In this document: piece by piece, positions 43,303 through 51,955 of the stretch
How the letters are laid out: each line of letters opens with the position of its first letter
How positions within the stretch are numbered: position 1 is the first letter of the stretch
Assembly: GCF_001713395.1 (NCBI RefSeq)
Contig: NZ_CP016450.1
Coordinates: 496,001-560,000, forward strand
Direction: 5' to 3'
Length of the DNA stretch: 64,000 bases
DNA from: Sinorhizobium sp. RAC02
GTDB lineage: Bacteria > Pseudomonadota > Alphaproteobacteria > Rhizobiales > Rhizobiaceae
Made by a program: the position numbers and the translations under genes
Notes under the pieces: generated by a model
Database searches by the model: none
The model's input: the letters and a program-made list of their open reading frames with translations, nothing else
What the model was told of the DNA's origin: nothing

Positions 43303-43657
43303 ATCGCTGAGGGCCGGCATCTAGTCGGCCCAAAGCCACAACACCTGCCGCAGGCTGTCGCCGTGCGGCCCGGCGGATCACGCCGGATGGCTGCCTTGCC
43401 AGGTGCGGTAGTCTCCCTTTCCGACCTTCCTTGATGCTTACGCGGCCGATGCCAGCAGGTTTGTCCTGCCATCGGCCATGCCTCGGCATGTTGCCGCATT
43501 TCACACAGACGTCACGGTCTTTGCCACAAGTTGGTCCAGAGGCGGTGCGCAGCCTGCTCCGTTTCGGGGCATGCTCATTTTCCAGCATTGCGGCGTGCAG
43601 GTGAGTATCTTCGTCACCCCATTTTTTTCCATTAGCATGTGAGAAAAGTGTGGCTTT
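43303..43657. other. Gene-free structured region after cysA
   Basis: No credible gene is seen. Several inverted repeats cluster: CCGGCG/CGCCGG (43370-43375, 43381-43386), GGCCGATG/CATCGGCC (43444-43451, 43470-43477) with inner CAGG/CCTG, and CATGCC/GGCATG (43477-43490). A weaker GGTGA/TCACC pair at 43600-43618 is followed by a run of seven T at 43622-43628 and could end a plus-strand transcript. The density of helices fits a small RNA or an extended 3' UTR, but I recognise no RNA family. Confidence 0.4.
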
Positions 43658-43708
43658 TTGCATTCTTCTGTGGTTTTCTGTGGTTATAATCAAGAAGGAA
43701 TGGGGAAT

Positions 43709-43930
43709 ATGGGTCGCAAACCGGAAGACTATGCGCAGCTACTTGCCAGTGCGCTTTGCAAGATTCATGCAGCGGAATGCCGTGATGTATCGCCGCTCAT
43801 GTCGGATGACAGTGTTCGCATCATCAGCCAGACCATTGCCGTGGCGATGGAAGATGCGCGGAAAATTCAGATCGAACAGGAACTTGCGGCGATACGTGAA
43901 CGCCGCGAGCGCATTCATCTACACTCCTGA
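43709..43930 (+). CDS. Small hypothetical protein
   Basis: The product is 73 residues from the ATG at 43709, 8 bases after AAGGAA (ATGs at 43700 and 43658 are in frame). It opens 'MGRKPEDYAQLLASALCKIHA' and ends in a charged helix with 'EQELAAIRERRERIHLHS'. It is all-helical by appearance with two Cys. I do not recognise a family. A convincing terminator follows, which supports a real transcript. Confidence 0.5.
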   Translation: MGRKPEDYAQLLASALCKIHAAECRDVSPLMSDDSVRIISQTIAVAMEDARKIQIEQELAAIRERRERIHLHS

Positions 43931-43946
43931 AACCTCCTCCAGTCTC

Positions 43947-43985
43947 GCCGCCGCGAGTGCCTTGTGCTCGTGGCGGCACCTTTTT
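43947..43985 (+). terminator. Rho-independent terminator
   Basis: GCCGCCGCGAG (43947-43957) pairs with CTCGTGGCGGC (43967-43977), with one G-U wobble and a 9-base loop, followed by ACC and TTTTT (43981-43985). It ends the transcript of the small ORF and separates it from the regulator gene. Confidence 0.8.
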
Positions 43986-44022
43986 ATGGTAGACGCCCGA
44001 AGCGCTACCTGGGAGGAAGCTG

Positions 44023-45414
44023 GTGCCGACTGAAGCCGTGCGCGCTCTGCGTGATACGTCCGCCGATCCGGAGTTCGGACCATGGCTGGCACAAGCCTCG
44101 ATTCTCGTCGTCGATGACGAACCGGGCATGCGCAACTTTCTCATGCGCACGCTCGGGCCGCGCTGCAAACGCCTGGAACTGGCAGCCGATACGGACGAGG
44201 CCACGCGCAAGCTCGACCAGCATCATTTCGACGTGGTGATCCTCGACAACATCATGCCGCGCAAGAACGGCGTGGAGTGGCTTGCCGAACAGCGCGCCAT
44301 CGGCTTCTTCGCCGATGCCATCCTGATGACCGCCTATGCCGATCTCGAAACCGCCATCCAGGCGCTCCGGGCGGGCGCGGTCGATTTCGTCCTGAAACCG
44401 TTCCGTTCCAATCAGTTGCTCAATGCCGTGGCGCGCTGTCTCGACCGTATTCGCCTGCAGCGCGAAAACTACGTGCTGCGCTACGAGTTGAAGGCGACCT
44501 CCGACCATATCCTGCTGCGCGACCGGCTGATCGGCGAATCCGCCGCCATTGCCCGCGTGCGCGACACCATCGCCCGCGTGGCGCCACTGCCGACCTCGGT
44601 TCTCCTCACCGGTCAGTCGGGCACGGGCAAGGAAGTGGCAGCGCGCTCGCTGCACACATTGTCCGACCGGGCGGCAAAACCCTTCGTACCGGTCAATTGC
44701 GGGGCGATCCCGGCGGACATGATCGAGAGCGAGCTGTTCGGCCACCTGAAGGGCGCCTTTACCGGCGCCGAGCGGGCGCGCGAGGGCCTGTTCCAGCATG
44801 CGCAGGGTGGTACGCTGTTCCTCGACGAAATCAGCGAAATGCCGCCGGCCACGCAGAGCAAGCTGCTGCGCGTACTGGAGGATCGCAAGGTGCGGCCCGT
44901 CGGTTCGGAGCGCGAGGTGCCGGTCGATCTGCGCTTCATCTTCGCGACCAATGCGGAGCTGGAGAAAGAGGTGCAGGCCGGGCGTTTCCGCGCCGATCTG
45001 TTCTTCCGCATCAACGTCATGCAGATCCACCTGCCGCCGCTCAAGGAGCGGGAGGGCGACTCGGTGGAATTGGCGACGCTCTTCATGAAGAAGTTGTCGG
45101 CCCAGCTTGCCATGCCGGCCGTGCCGATCGATGCGGCGGCGCGCCGGGCGCTTTCCACTTATGACTGGCCGGGCAATGTGCGGGAGTTGCGCAATCTCAT
45201 CGAGCGCACGCTGATCCTCGGCCGCTTCCCGGAGGGCTTTGGGCCGGGTGTCTCTGCTCCTGCGAGCGCGGAGGCTGGTTCGCTGGCGGATGTCGAGCGA
45301 CGCCATATCCTCGCCGTGCTCGCCGCCTGTACCGGCCAGCGCGACGAGGCGGCGCGCCAGCTCGGCATTTCCCGCAAGACGATTGACCGTAAGCTGGCCG
45401 CCTGGGATGCCTGA
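44023..45414 (+). CDS. Sigma-54-dependent response regulator (NtrC/DctD type)
   Basis: The regulator is 463 residues from a GTG with GGGAGGAAG upstream. Receiver domain: 'VVDDEP' and phospho-acceptor D75 in 'VVILDNIMP'. The central AAA+ domain has Walker A 'GQSGTGKE', the sigma-54 contact loop 'GAFTGA' and 'GGTLFLDEISEMP'. A C-terminal Fis-type helix-turn-helix 'TGQRDEAARQLGISRKTIDRKL' reads DNA. It should activate a sigma-54 promoter; a strong one lies downstream of its partner kinase at 47511. It overlaps the kinase start by 8 bases. Confidence 0.93.
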   Translation: MPTEAVRALRDTSADPEFGPWLAQASILVVDDEPGMRNFLMRTLGPRCKRLELAADTDEATRKLDQHHFDVVILDNIMPRKNGVEWLAEQRAIGFFADAILMTAYADLETAIQALRAGAVDFVLKPFRSNQLLNAVARCLDRIRLQRENYVLRYELKATSDHILLRDRLIGESAAIARVRDTIARVAPLPTSVLLTGQSGTGKEVAARSLHTLSDRAAKPFVPVNCGAIPADMIESELFGHLKGAFTGAERAREGLFQHAQGGTLFLDEISEMPPATQSKLLRVLEDRKVRPVGSEREVPVDLRFIFATNAELEKEVQAGRFRADLFFRINVMQIHLPPLKEREGDSVELATLFMKKLSAQLAMPAVPIDAAARRALSTYDWPGNVRELRNLIERTLILGRFPEGFGPGVSAPASAEAGSLADVERRHILAVLAACTGQRDEAARQLGISRKTIDRKLAAWDA

Positions 45415-47422
45415 CAGCAAACCAAGCGGCACCATCCGGCCGGCGCGCTCGGTGCGCTACCGGCTGCTCGCGATCGCGCTTCTTCCCATGCTGGTAATCC
45501 TGCCGCTGCTGCTCGGCGTCACGGTCTATCGCTGGAACGAAAAATTCGACGCGACGCTGATTTCCAAGGTCAATGGCGACCTGACGATCGCGCACCAGTA
45601 TCTTGCCCATATCCTCGACAATACCGGCGAGCACATCACCGCGCTTGGTGCTTCGGCGCGCTTTCGCGACGTCGCGACTGATGGCGTCGCGCTGAAGACG
45701 CTTCTCGAAGAGTCCCGGGCGCGGCTGGAGCTGGATTTCCTCTATGTGATGGCGCCCGATGGCCGGCTCGTTGCGTCCGTCACGGAGGAGACCGCCGGCG
45801 CGCTCCGCACCGACTGGCCGGTCATCCGCGATGCACTCGCCGGCAAGCCAGCGACGGGCATTGACATCTTCGACAATGCCGACCTCGAAACGCTGTCTCC
45901 CGATCTTGCCGCCCGCGCGAAACTGCCGCTCGTGCAGACGCCCAATGCCGTGCCGACAGAGCGCACGGAGGAGGGGCGTGGCATGGTCGTGCAGAGCGCC
46001 AGCCCCGTCATACTCGGAGATGGAGGCAACGCCGTGCTTGTCGGCGGTATCCTGCTCAACCAGAACCTCGTCTTCATCGATACGATCAACGACCTCGTCT
46101 ATCGCGAGGCGAGCCTGCCGGAGGGCAGCCAGGGCACGGCGACGCTGTTCCTCGACGACGTGCGCATCAGCACCAATGTCCGCCTGTTCGAGGGGCGCCG
46201 CGCGCTCGGCACGCGCGTGTCCGCTGCCGTGCGTTCTGCCGTGCTGGGTGAGGGGCGCACCTGGCTCGACAGCGCCTTCGTCGTCAACGACTGGTACATT
46301 TCCGCCTACGAGCCGATCACCGACAGCCACGGCAAGCGTGTCGGCATGCTCTATGTCGGCTTTCTGGAGGCGCCGTTCACGGCCGCGAAGTACCAGACGG
46401 TGCTGACCATCGTCGCCGCCTTCTTCGCGATTACGGCCGCCAGCGTGCCGATCTTCCTGCGCTGGGCGCGCGGCATCTTCGAGCCGCTGGAGCGCGTCGA
46501 TGCCACCATCGCGCGGGTCGAGAGCGGTGATCTCGGCGCGCGCACCGGTCCCGTCGACAGCCAGGACGAGATCGGCCGCGTCGCCGTGCATCTCGATGAC
46601 CTCTTGAACCAGCTCGAACAGAACGACCAGGAACTGCGCCGCTGGAACGAGGAGTTGAACGCCCGCGTTGACGAGCGCACGCGCGAACTCCAGCTCGCCA
46701 ACCGCCAGCTCGAAGCCACCACCAAGCAGCTCATTCTCTCGGAAAAGCTCGCGGCTATCGGCGAGATCACCGCCGGTGTGGCGCACGAAATCAACAACCC
46801 GATTGCCGTCATGCAGGGTAATCTGGAAGTGATCCGCTCCGTGGTGGGCGACCGTGCGGAACTGGCGAAGGTGGAGTTCCAGCTTCTCGACGAGCAGATC
46901 CAGCGCATCAGCCAGATCGTCACGAAACTCCTGCAATTCGCCAAGCCGGAGGAATTCGCCGGTTTCGTCGACCGCCACGCGCCGGGCATGGCGGTGGCGG
47001 ATTGCCTGCCGCTCGTCCAGCATCTGCTGGCACGGGCGGCAATCGAGGTGCGATTGGAAAACACGACGGAACGGCTGGTGCTGATGAACCGCACCGAACT
47101 TCAGCAGGTGGTCGTCAATCTTGTCGTCAATGCCATCCACGCCATGCCGGATGGTGGCCGGCTGACCGTCGTGACCCGCGACCAGGACCGCGAAGAGCGA
47201 CCGGGCATCGAACTTGTCGTCAGCGATACGGGCGTCGGCATGGATCCGGACCTAGCAGCGAAAATCTTCGATCCGTTCTTCACGACGAAGCGGCAGGAGG
47301 GCACCGGTCTTGGCCTTTCCATCAGCCAGACGCTGGTGACGCGGCAGGGCGGCGCCATCTCGGTGGCAAGCCGGCCGGGCGAAGGCGCGACGTTTACGGT
47401 CTGGTTGCCCGAGGCCGACTGA
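45407..47422 (+). CDS. Membrane sensor histidine kinase with Cache-type sensor
   Basis: The kinase is 671 residues from the ATG at 45407, inside the regulator's 3' end. A helix near residues 21-40 and a second near 331-352 bound a large periplasmic Cache-type sensor (characteristically one that binds small organic acids). A HAMP region follows, then a coiled coil ('NEELNARVDERTRELQLANR'), then the kinase core with 'GVAHEINNPIAVMQGNL' (acceptor His), 'NLVVNAIHAMPDG', 'DTGVGM' and 'GTGLGLSISQTL'. It is the partner of the NtrC-type regulator, and the resemblance to DctB-like kinases suggests a carboxylate ligand. Confidence 0.92.
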   Translation: MPDSKPSGTIRPARSVRYRLLAIALLPMLVILPLLLGVTVYRWNEKFDATLISKVNGDLTIAHQYLAHILDNTGEHITALGASARFRDVATDGVALKTLLEESRARLELDFLYVMAPDGRLVASVTEETAGALRTDWPVIRDALAGKPATGIDIFDNADLETLSPDLAARAKLPLVQTPNAVPTERTEEGRGMVVQSASPVILGDGGNAVLVGGILLNQNLVFIDTINDLVYREASLPEGSQGTATLFLDDVRISTNVRLFEGRRALGTRVSAAVRSAVLGEGRTWLDSAFVVNDWYISAYEPITDSHGKRVGMLYVGFLEAPFTAAKYQTVLTIVAAFFAITAASVPIFLRWARGIFEPLERVDATIARVESGDLGARTGPVDSQDEIGRVAVHLDDLLNQLEQNDQELRRWNEELNARVDERTRELQLANRQLEATTKQLILSEKLAAIGEITAGVAHEINNPIAVMQGNLEVIRSVVGDRAELAKVEFQLLDEQIQRISQIVTKLLQFAKPEEFAGFVDRHAPGMAVADCLPLVQHLLARAAIEVRLENTTERLVLMNRTELQQVVVNLVVNAIHAMPDGGRLTVVTRDQDREERPGIELVVSDTGVGMDPDLAAKIFDPFFTTKRQEGTGLGLSISQTLVTRQGGAISVASRPGEGATFTVWLPEAD

Positions 47423-47459
47423 CCGGACAGTTTGTCCGTCGTAGCCGGACAAACTGTCC
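47423..47459. promoter_or_regulatory. Paired palindromic upstream activating sites
   Basis: GGACAGTTTGTCC (47425-47437) and GGACAAACTGTCC (47447-47459) are each dyads with the same GGACA/TGTCC arms, and are exact reverse complements of each other. Their centres are 22 bases apart, two helical turns. They lie 55-90 bases upstream of a sigma-54 promoter and immediately after the kinase gene, as expected for enhancer sites of the NtrC-type regulator encoded upstream. They could also fold as a single 13-bp hairpin and stop the upstream transcript. Confidence 0.7.
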
Positions 47460-47510
47460 ATTTTGATTCCGGAAATTTATTCAACTCACTGATTTCGAAG
47501 GAAAACCGTT

Positions 47511-47527
47511 TTGGCACGGGCCTTGCA
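47511..47527 (+). promoter_or_regulatory. Sigma-54 (-24/-12) promoter
   Basis: The sequence TTGGCACGGGCCTTGCA is an essentially perfect match to TGGCACG-N4-TTGCA, with GG (47513-47514) and GC (47525-47526) exactly 10 bases apart. Transcription should begin near 47538 and run into the OFA-family MFS gene, leaving a leader of about 125 bases. Confidence 0.85.
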
Positions 47528-47662
47528 AAGGTTCGGGCGGGAGGTTCGGCGGCTGGCGTCTTGCATGGAGGATGCAGGTGTTCGGGTGCCGAAGGAGCGG
47601 TTTTCGCCGGCTCCCCATCACGAAAATCTTCGCACCGAGGGGTGCGTCGCGGAGGAGACCCA

Positions 47663-49312
47663 ATGACTGCATCGACCGAGACCTATGCCGGGACATATTC
47701 CGGCGGCATCCTCGACCGGGAGCGCATCATCGCGAAACCCGGCTTCAACCGCTGGCTCGTCCCGCCGGCAGCACTCGCCATCCATCTCTGTATCGGCATG
47801 GCCTATGGCTTCAGCGTGTTCTGGCTGCCGCTCTCCAAGGCCATTCCGGCAGCCGACCCGGCCTGCGCCGACCTGAACCTTCTGTCCGCGCTGTTCACGA
47901 CGAGCTGCAACTGGCGCGTCGCCGATCTCGGCTGGATCTACACGCTGTTCTTCGTTTTGCTCGGCTGCTCCGCCGCCATCTGGGGCGGCTGGCTGGAACG
48001 CGTCGGCCCGCGCAAGGCGGGCTTCGTCTCGGCCTGTTGCTGGTGCGGCGGCATCGTCGTCGCAGCGCTCGGCGTCATGAGCCATCAATTGTGGTTGATG
48101 TGGCTCGGTGCCGGCGTCATCGGCGGCGTCGGCCTCGGCCTCGGCTACATTTCCCCGGTCTCCACGCTGATCAAATGGTTCCCGGACCGGCGCGGTATGG
48201 CGACCGGCATGGCGATCATGGGGTTTGGCGGCGGTGCGATGATCGGTGCGCCTCTTGCGAACCTGCTGATGAACGCCTTCAAGACCGACATCAGCCCCGG
48301 CGTGTGGCAGACCTTCCTCGTCATGGCGGCGATCTATTTCTGCTTCATGATGGGCGGTGCTTTCGGCTACCGCATTCCGCCGGCCGGCTGGCGTCCGGAA
48401 GGCTGGACGCCGCCAGCGTCCAAGTCGACCATGATCACCACCAAGCACGTTCACCTGCGCGACGCACACAAGACGCAGCAGTTCTGGCTGATCTGGCTGG
48501 TTCTGTGCCTGAACGTTTCGGCCGGTATCGGCGTGATCGGCATGGCCTCGCCGATGCTGCAGGAAATTTTTGGCGGCCGCCTCATCGGCCAGCCGGACCT
48601 GACCTTCAGCCAGCTCGGTACGGACCAGAAAGCGGCCATCGCCGCGATCGCGGCCGGCTTTACCGGCCTCCTGTCGCTGTTCAACATCGGTGGTCGGTTC
48701 TTCTGGGCCTCGCTCTCCGACAAGATCGGCCGCAAGAACACCTATTACACGTTCTTCGTGCTCGGCATCGCGCTCTATGCGCTTGCCCCGACGCTGGCGG
48801 ACATGGGCAACAAGGCGCTCTTCGTGCTCGCCTTCGGCATCATCCTGTCGATGTATGGCGGGGGTTTTGCCACCATCCCGGCCTATCTTGCCGACATTTT
48901 CGGCACGCAGTTCGTCGGCGCCATCCATGGTCGCCTGCTGACGGCCTGGGCGACGGCCGGCATCGTCGGTCCCGTCGTGGTGAACTACATTCGCGAAGCA
49001 CAGATCGCTGCCGGCGTCGAGCCGGGGCCATCGCTCTATACCGGCACGATGTACATCCTCGCCGGCATGCTGGCGCTGGGTCTCGTCGCCAATGCGCTGG
49101 TGCGGCCGCTTGCCGACAAATGGTTCATGTCGGACGCGGAAGTCGCCTCGTTGCAGGCCAAGACCGCGGCCGCGAATGCCGGCCCGACGGGGTCTTTCGG
49201 CATCGGCACCGGCGGGCTGGATGCCAAGGCGGCGATGGCCTGGACCGTCGTCGGCATTCCGCTCCTGTGGGGTATCTGGGTGACGCTGAAGAACACGGCC
49301 GCCCTGTTCTAG
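47663..49312 (+). CDS. OFA-family MFS transporter (oxalate/formate antiporter-like)
   Basis: The carrier is 549 residues from the ATG at 47663 with GGAGGAGACC upstream; the longer frame from 47432 is non-coding leader. About twelve to fourteen helices are seen, with the OFA-like features 'GLGLGYISPVSTLIKWFPDRRGMATGMAI' and 'ALSDKIGRKNTYYTFFVLG'-like loop ('WASLSDKIGRKN'). Two long loops are inserted: after helix 1 (with 'ADPACADLNLLSALFTTSCNW') and before the second half (with 'GQPDLTFSQLG'). It probably exchanges or imports a small carboxylate, under control of the sigma-54 system upstream. No oxalate decarboxylation genes are linked. Confidence 0.87.
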   Translation: MTASTETYAGTYSGGILDRERIIAKPGFNRWLVPPAALAIHLCIGMAYGFSVFWLPLSKAIPAADPACADLNLLSALFTTSCNWRVADLGWIYTLFFVLLGCSAAIWGGWLERVGPRKAGFVSACCWCGGIVVAALGVMSHQLWLMWLGAGVIGGVGLGLGYISPVSTLIKWFPDRRGMATGMAIMGFGGGAMIGAPLANLLMNAFKTDISPGVWQTFLVMAAIYFCFMMGGAFGYRIPPAGWRPEGWTPPASKSTMITTKHVHLRDAHKTQQFWLIWLVLCLNVSAGIGVIGMASPMLQEIFGGRLIGQPDLTFSQLGTDQKAAIAAIAAGFTGLLSLFNIGGRFFWASLSDKIGRKNTYYTFFVLGIALYALAPTLADMGNKALFVLAFGIILSMYGGGFATIPAYLADIFGTQFVGAIHGRLLTAWATAGIVGPVVVNYIREAQIAAGVEPGPSLYTGTMYILAGMLALGLVANALVRPLADKWFMSDAEVASLQAKTAAANAGPTGSFGIGTGGLDAKAAMAWTVVGIPLLWGIWVTLKNTAALF

Positions 49313-49360
49313 GCCTCCGCGGGATGCGTAGGGTGAAGCCCTGCGCGATCCTCCCAAGCG

Positions 49361-49399
49361 CGTCCATGCCGGCTTTCGTCGGCATGGACGTTTCTTTTT
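49361..49399 (+). terminator. Rho-independent terminator
   Basis: CGTCCATGCCG (49361-49371) pairs with CGGCATGGACG (49380-49390), loop of 8 bases, followed by TTTCTTTTT. It ends the OFA transporter transcript. Confidence 0.85.
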
Positions 49400-49514
49400 G
49401 CGCATGCGAACGGCGTCCGGCTTTTTGGTGGCACCGCAGCGCAAGAACGGCTAACGTCCGGCACCGGAAGGGCGCGCGCCTGACGCGTCGCCCCAGAAGG
49501 CGACGGAGCATCGG

Positions 49515-50798
49515 ATGACGCCAAACGACGACCACCACCATATCGTTATCGTCGGGGCGGGTTTCGGAGGGCTTGAGGCAGCGCGCCATCTGGCCAAGGG
49601 CTCAGTTCGCATCACGGTCATCGACCGGCGCAACCACCATCTGTTCCAGCCCCTGCTTTACCAGGTCGCGACGGCCTCGCTCGCCACCTCCGAAATCGCC
49701 TGGCCGATCCGCTCGCTGCTGAGCCGCTTCCAGAATGTCACCACGCTGCTTGGCACGGTGACCGGCGTGAACACGCTGGCAAAAACCGTGTCGCTGGATG
49801 ACGAGCGTGCAATTGCCTACGACACGCTGATCATCGCCACCGGCGCGCGCCACGCCTATTTCGGCAATGACGCCTGGGAACCCTACGCGCCGGGTCTGAA
49901 GACGCTGGAGGATGCGACGACGATCCGCCGGCGCATCCTCGCCGCCTTCGAGCAGGCCGAATGGGAACCGGACGCGGCCGAGCGCCGCCGCCTGCTGACC
50001 TTTGCCATCATCGGCGCCGGTCCGACCGGCGTCGAACTTGCCGGCACGATCGCGGAGCTCGCCCACGAGACATTGCGCCGCGACTTCCGCAACATCGATA
50101 CGCGGGAGGCGCGTGTGGTGCTGGTCGAGGCCGGCCCACGCATCCTGGCGGGTTTCACTGAGGACCTGTCGGCCTATGCGGAAGGGGCGTTGAAGCGGCT
50201 CGGCGTCGAGGTTCGCACCGGCAAGGCTGTCTCGCAATGCAGCGAGCAAGGCATCGAACTCGGTGACGAGCTGCTGCCGGCCGCGACGATCCTCTGGGCG
50301 GCCGGCGTTGCTGCATCGCCCGCGGCCGAGTGGCTGGGCGCGCCGGCAGACAGGGCAGGGCGCGTGCTGGTCGCGCCGGATCTTACGGCACCGGGCCATC
50401 CGGATATCTTCGTGGTCGGCGACACCGCCCATGTGCCGACGAGCGACGGCAAGATCGTGCCGGGTGTCGCGCCTGCGGCCAAGCAGGAGGGGCGCTATGT
50501 GGCCGATACGATCGCGGCCCGTCTTGCCGGGAAACCAGCGCCGAAACCGTTCGCCTACCGCAGCGACGGCAATCTCGCGACCATCGGCAAGCGTGCTGCC
50601 ATCGTCGATCTCGGCTGGATCAAGCTGAAGGGGCGACTTGCCTGGTGGACCTGGGGCATCGCCCATGTCTACTTCCTGATCGGCCTTCGCAATCGCCTCG
50701 CCGTCGCCATGAGCTGGCTCTGGATCTACCTGACCGGGCAGCGCAGCGCCCGGCTGATCACCCAGGCCGATGTGGCGAAACGCCGGGCCGAGGGCTGA
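49515..50798 (+). CDS. Type II NADH dehydrogenase-like flavoprotein
   Basis: The enzyme is 427 residues. Two dinucleotide-binding motifs are visible: 'IVGAGFGGLEAARHL' for FAD near the N-terminus and 'IIGAGPTGVELAGT' for NADH in the middle. 'VVGDTAHVP' near residue 300 is the second FAD contact. The C-terminus ends in amphipathic/hydrophobic stretches ('LAVAMSWLWIYLTGQ') that attach it to the membrane. It would pass electrons from NADH to quinone without pumping protons. It is followed by an SDR gene 68 bases away on the same strand. Confidence 0.88.
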   Translation: MTPNDDHHHIVIVGAGFGGLEAARHLAKGSVRITVIDRRNHHLFQPLLYQVATASLATSEIAWPIRSLLSRFQNVTTLLGTVTGVNTLAKTVSLDDERAIAYDTLIIATGARHAYFGNDAWEPYAPGLKTLEDATTIRRRILAAFEQAEWEPDAAERRRLLTFAIIGAGPTGVELAGTIAELAHETLRRDFRNIDTREARVVLVEAGPRILAGFTEDLSAYAEGALKRLGVEVRTGKAVSQCSEQGIELGDELLPAATILWAAGVAASPAAEWLGAPADRAGRVLVAPDLTAPGHPDIFVVGDTAHVPTSDGKIVPGVAPAAKQEGRYVADTIAARLAGKPAPKPFAYRSDGNLATIGKRAAIVDLGWIKLKGRLAWWTWGIAHVYFLIGLRNRLAVAMSWLWIYLTGQRSARLITQADVAKRRAEG

Positions 50799-50866
50799 GA
50801 GCCGCTTGCCTCCCGACGGATTTTCGTCGAAACCATCTGGCATCGGAAACAGGAGGATGATCCGGA

Positions 50867-51643
50867 ATGACCGAATGGGGCAGGACCGGCAAGGACAGGA
50901 TTGCGCTTGTGACGGGCGGCGGCACGGGCATTGGCCTGGCCATCGCGCGGGGTTTGAGTGCTGAGGGTTATGCGGTCGTCATCACCGGCCGGCGGGCCGT
51001 GGTGCTGGAAAAAGCGGCGGCAGATATTTCCGGCGAGACCGGCAATCCGGTCAAGGCGATCGCCTGTGATGTCGGTGACCCGGCCCAGGTGGCGGCGGCC
51101 TTCGAGCAGGTGAAGCACGATTTCAGCCGGCTTGACGTGCTGGTCAACAATGCCGGCTCCAATGTTTCGCCGGCGCTCCTGGAAGACATTCCCTTCGAGG
51201 AGTGGACAAGCATTCTCGGCGCGAACCTGACCGGCACCTTCCTCTGCACCCAGCAGGCCTTCAAGATCATGAAGGAGCAAAACCCGCGCGGCGGTCGCAT
51301 CATCAACAACGGCTCGATTTCCGCCAGCGCGCCGCGGCCGAACTCCGCGCCTTATACGGCGACGAAACACGCCATCACCGGTCTCACCAAGTCCACGGCG
51401 CTCGACGGGCGCAAATATGACATCGCCTGCGGCCAGATCGATATCGGCAATGCGGCGACGGACATGACGGCGCGGATGAGCGGCGGGGTGCTTCAGGCGA
51501 ACGGCGAAATCGCCAGCGAGCCGACCATGTCGGTCAAGCACGTGGCCGATGCGGTGATCTACATGGCAAGCCTGCCGCTCGATGCCAATGTGCTGACCAT
51601 GACGGTGATGGCGACGACGATGCCGTTTGTCGGGCGGGGGTAA
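50867..51643 (+). CDS. Short-chain dehydrogenase/reductase
   Basis: The enzyme is 258 residues with AGGAGGATG upstream. The Rossmann motif 'TGGGTGIG', 'NNAGSN', the catalytic Ser in 'NGSISA' and 'YTATKHAI' (Tyr-x3-Lys) are present. It should use NAD(P)H. The substrate is unknown. It ends directly at the convergent zinc-ribbon gene. Nothing in the neighbourhood points clearly to a pathway. Confidence 0.88.
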   Translation: MTEWGRTGKDRIALVTGGGTGIGLAIARGLSAEGYAVVITGRRAVVLEKAAADISGETGNPVKAIACDVGDPAQVAAAFEQVKHDFSRLDVLVNNAGSNVSPALLEDIPFEEWTSILGANLTGTFLCTQQAFKIMKEQNPRGGRIINNGSISASAPRPNSAPYTATKHAITGLTKSTALDGRKYDIACGQIDIGNAATDMTARMSGGVLQANGEIASEPTMSVKHVADAVIYMASLPLDANVLTMTVMATTMPFVGRG

Positions 51644-51898
51644 CTAACGGCGCGGCTCGCCGCCTTCGGCATAGACCGTCTTCTGCTGGAATTTGAAGAC
51701 ATGGCCGCACCGACAGCGGATCATGTGTTTTTCGGGATATTTCGACGGCCGCTCGGTGAGGAAGCCGCGCGGTAGCGCATCGACCATGAAATCCGGGTTC
51801 TTCCGGGTCGGCATGTCGTCCTCGGAGACTTCGGCATAGCCGGAGTTGCCGCACATGGCGCATTCGAGTTTGCGCGAGTAGCGGTCGCGGGCGGCCAT
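51644..51898 (-). CDS. Small zinc-ribbon-like protein
   Basis: The product is 84 residues from the ATG at 51898, 6 bases after AAGGAA; the upstream ATG at 51913 overlaps that site. Metal-binding pairs 'LECAMCGN' and 'IRCRCGHVF' lie about 40 residues apart, so a single zinc ribbon is likely. The rest reads 'DDMPTRKNPDFMVDALPRGF'. It is cytoplasmic. I do not recognise a named family. The ends of this gene and the SDR gene meet exactly. Confidence 0.65.
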   Translation of the reverse strand: MAARDRYSRKLECAMCGNSGYAEVSEDDMPTRKNPDFMVDALPRGFLTERPSKYPEKHMIRCRCGHVFKFQQKTVYAEGGEPRR

Positions 51899-51955
51899 GG
51901 GTGATTCCTTCATGAGATTCGGGTCCGCCGTTAATAGGCATGGCGTCGGGTGGTT

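Noticed and set aside
43103..43693. A 196-codon minus-strand opening across the cysA 3' end and the gene-free region
   Set aside because: It is Arg/His/Pro-rich, overlaps cysA antisense and lacks a start with a ribosome site.
45197..47140. A 647-codon minus-strand opening opposite the sensor kinase
   Set aside because: It lies entirely within an intact kinase/regulator pair and has shadow composition.
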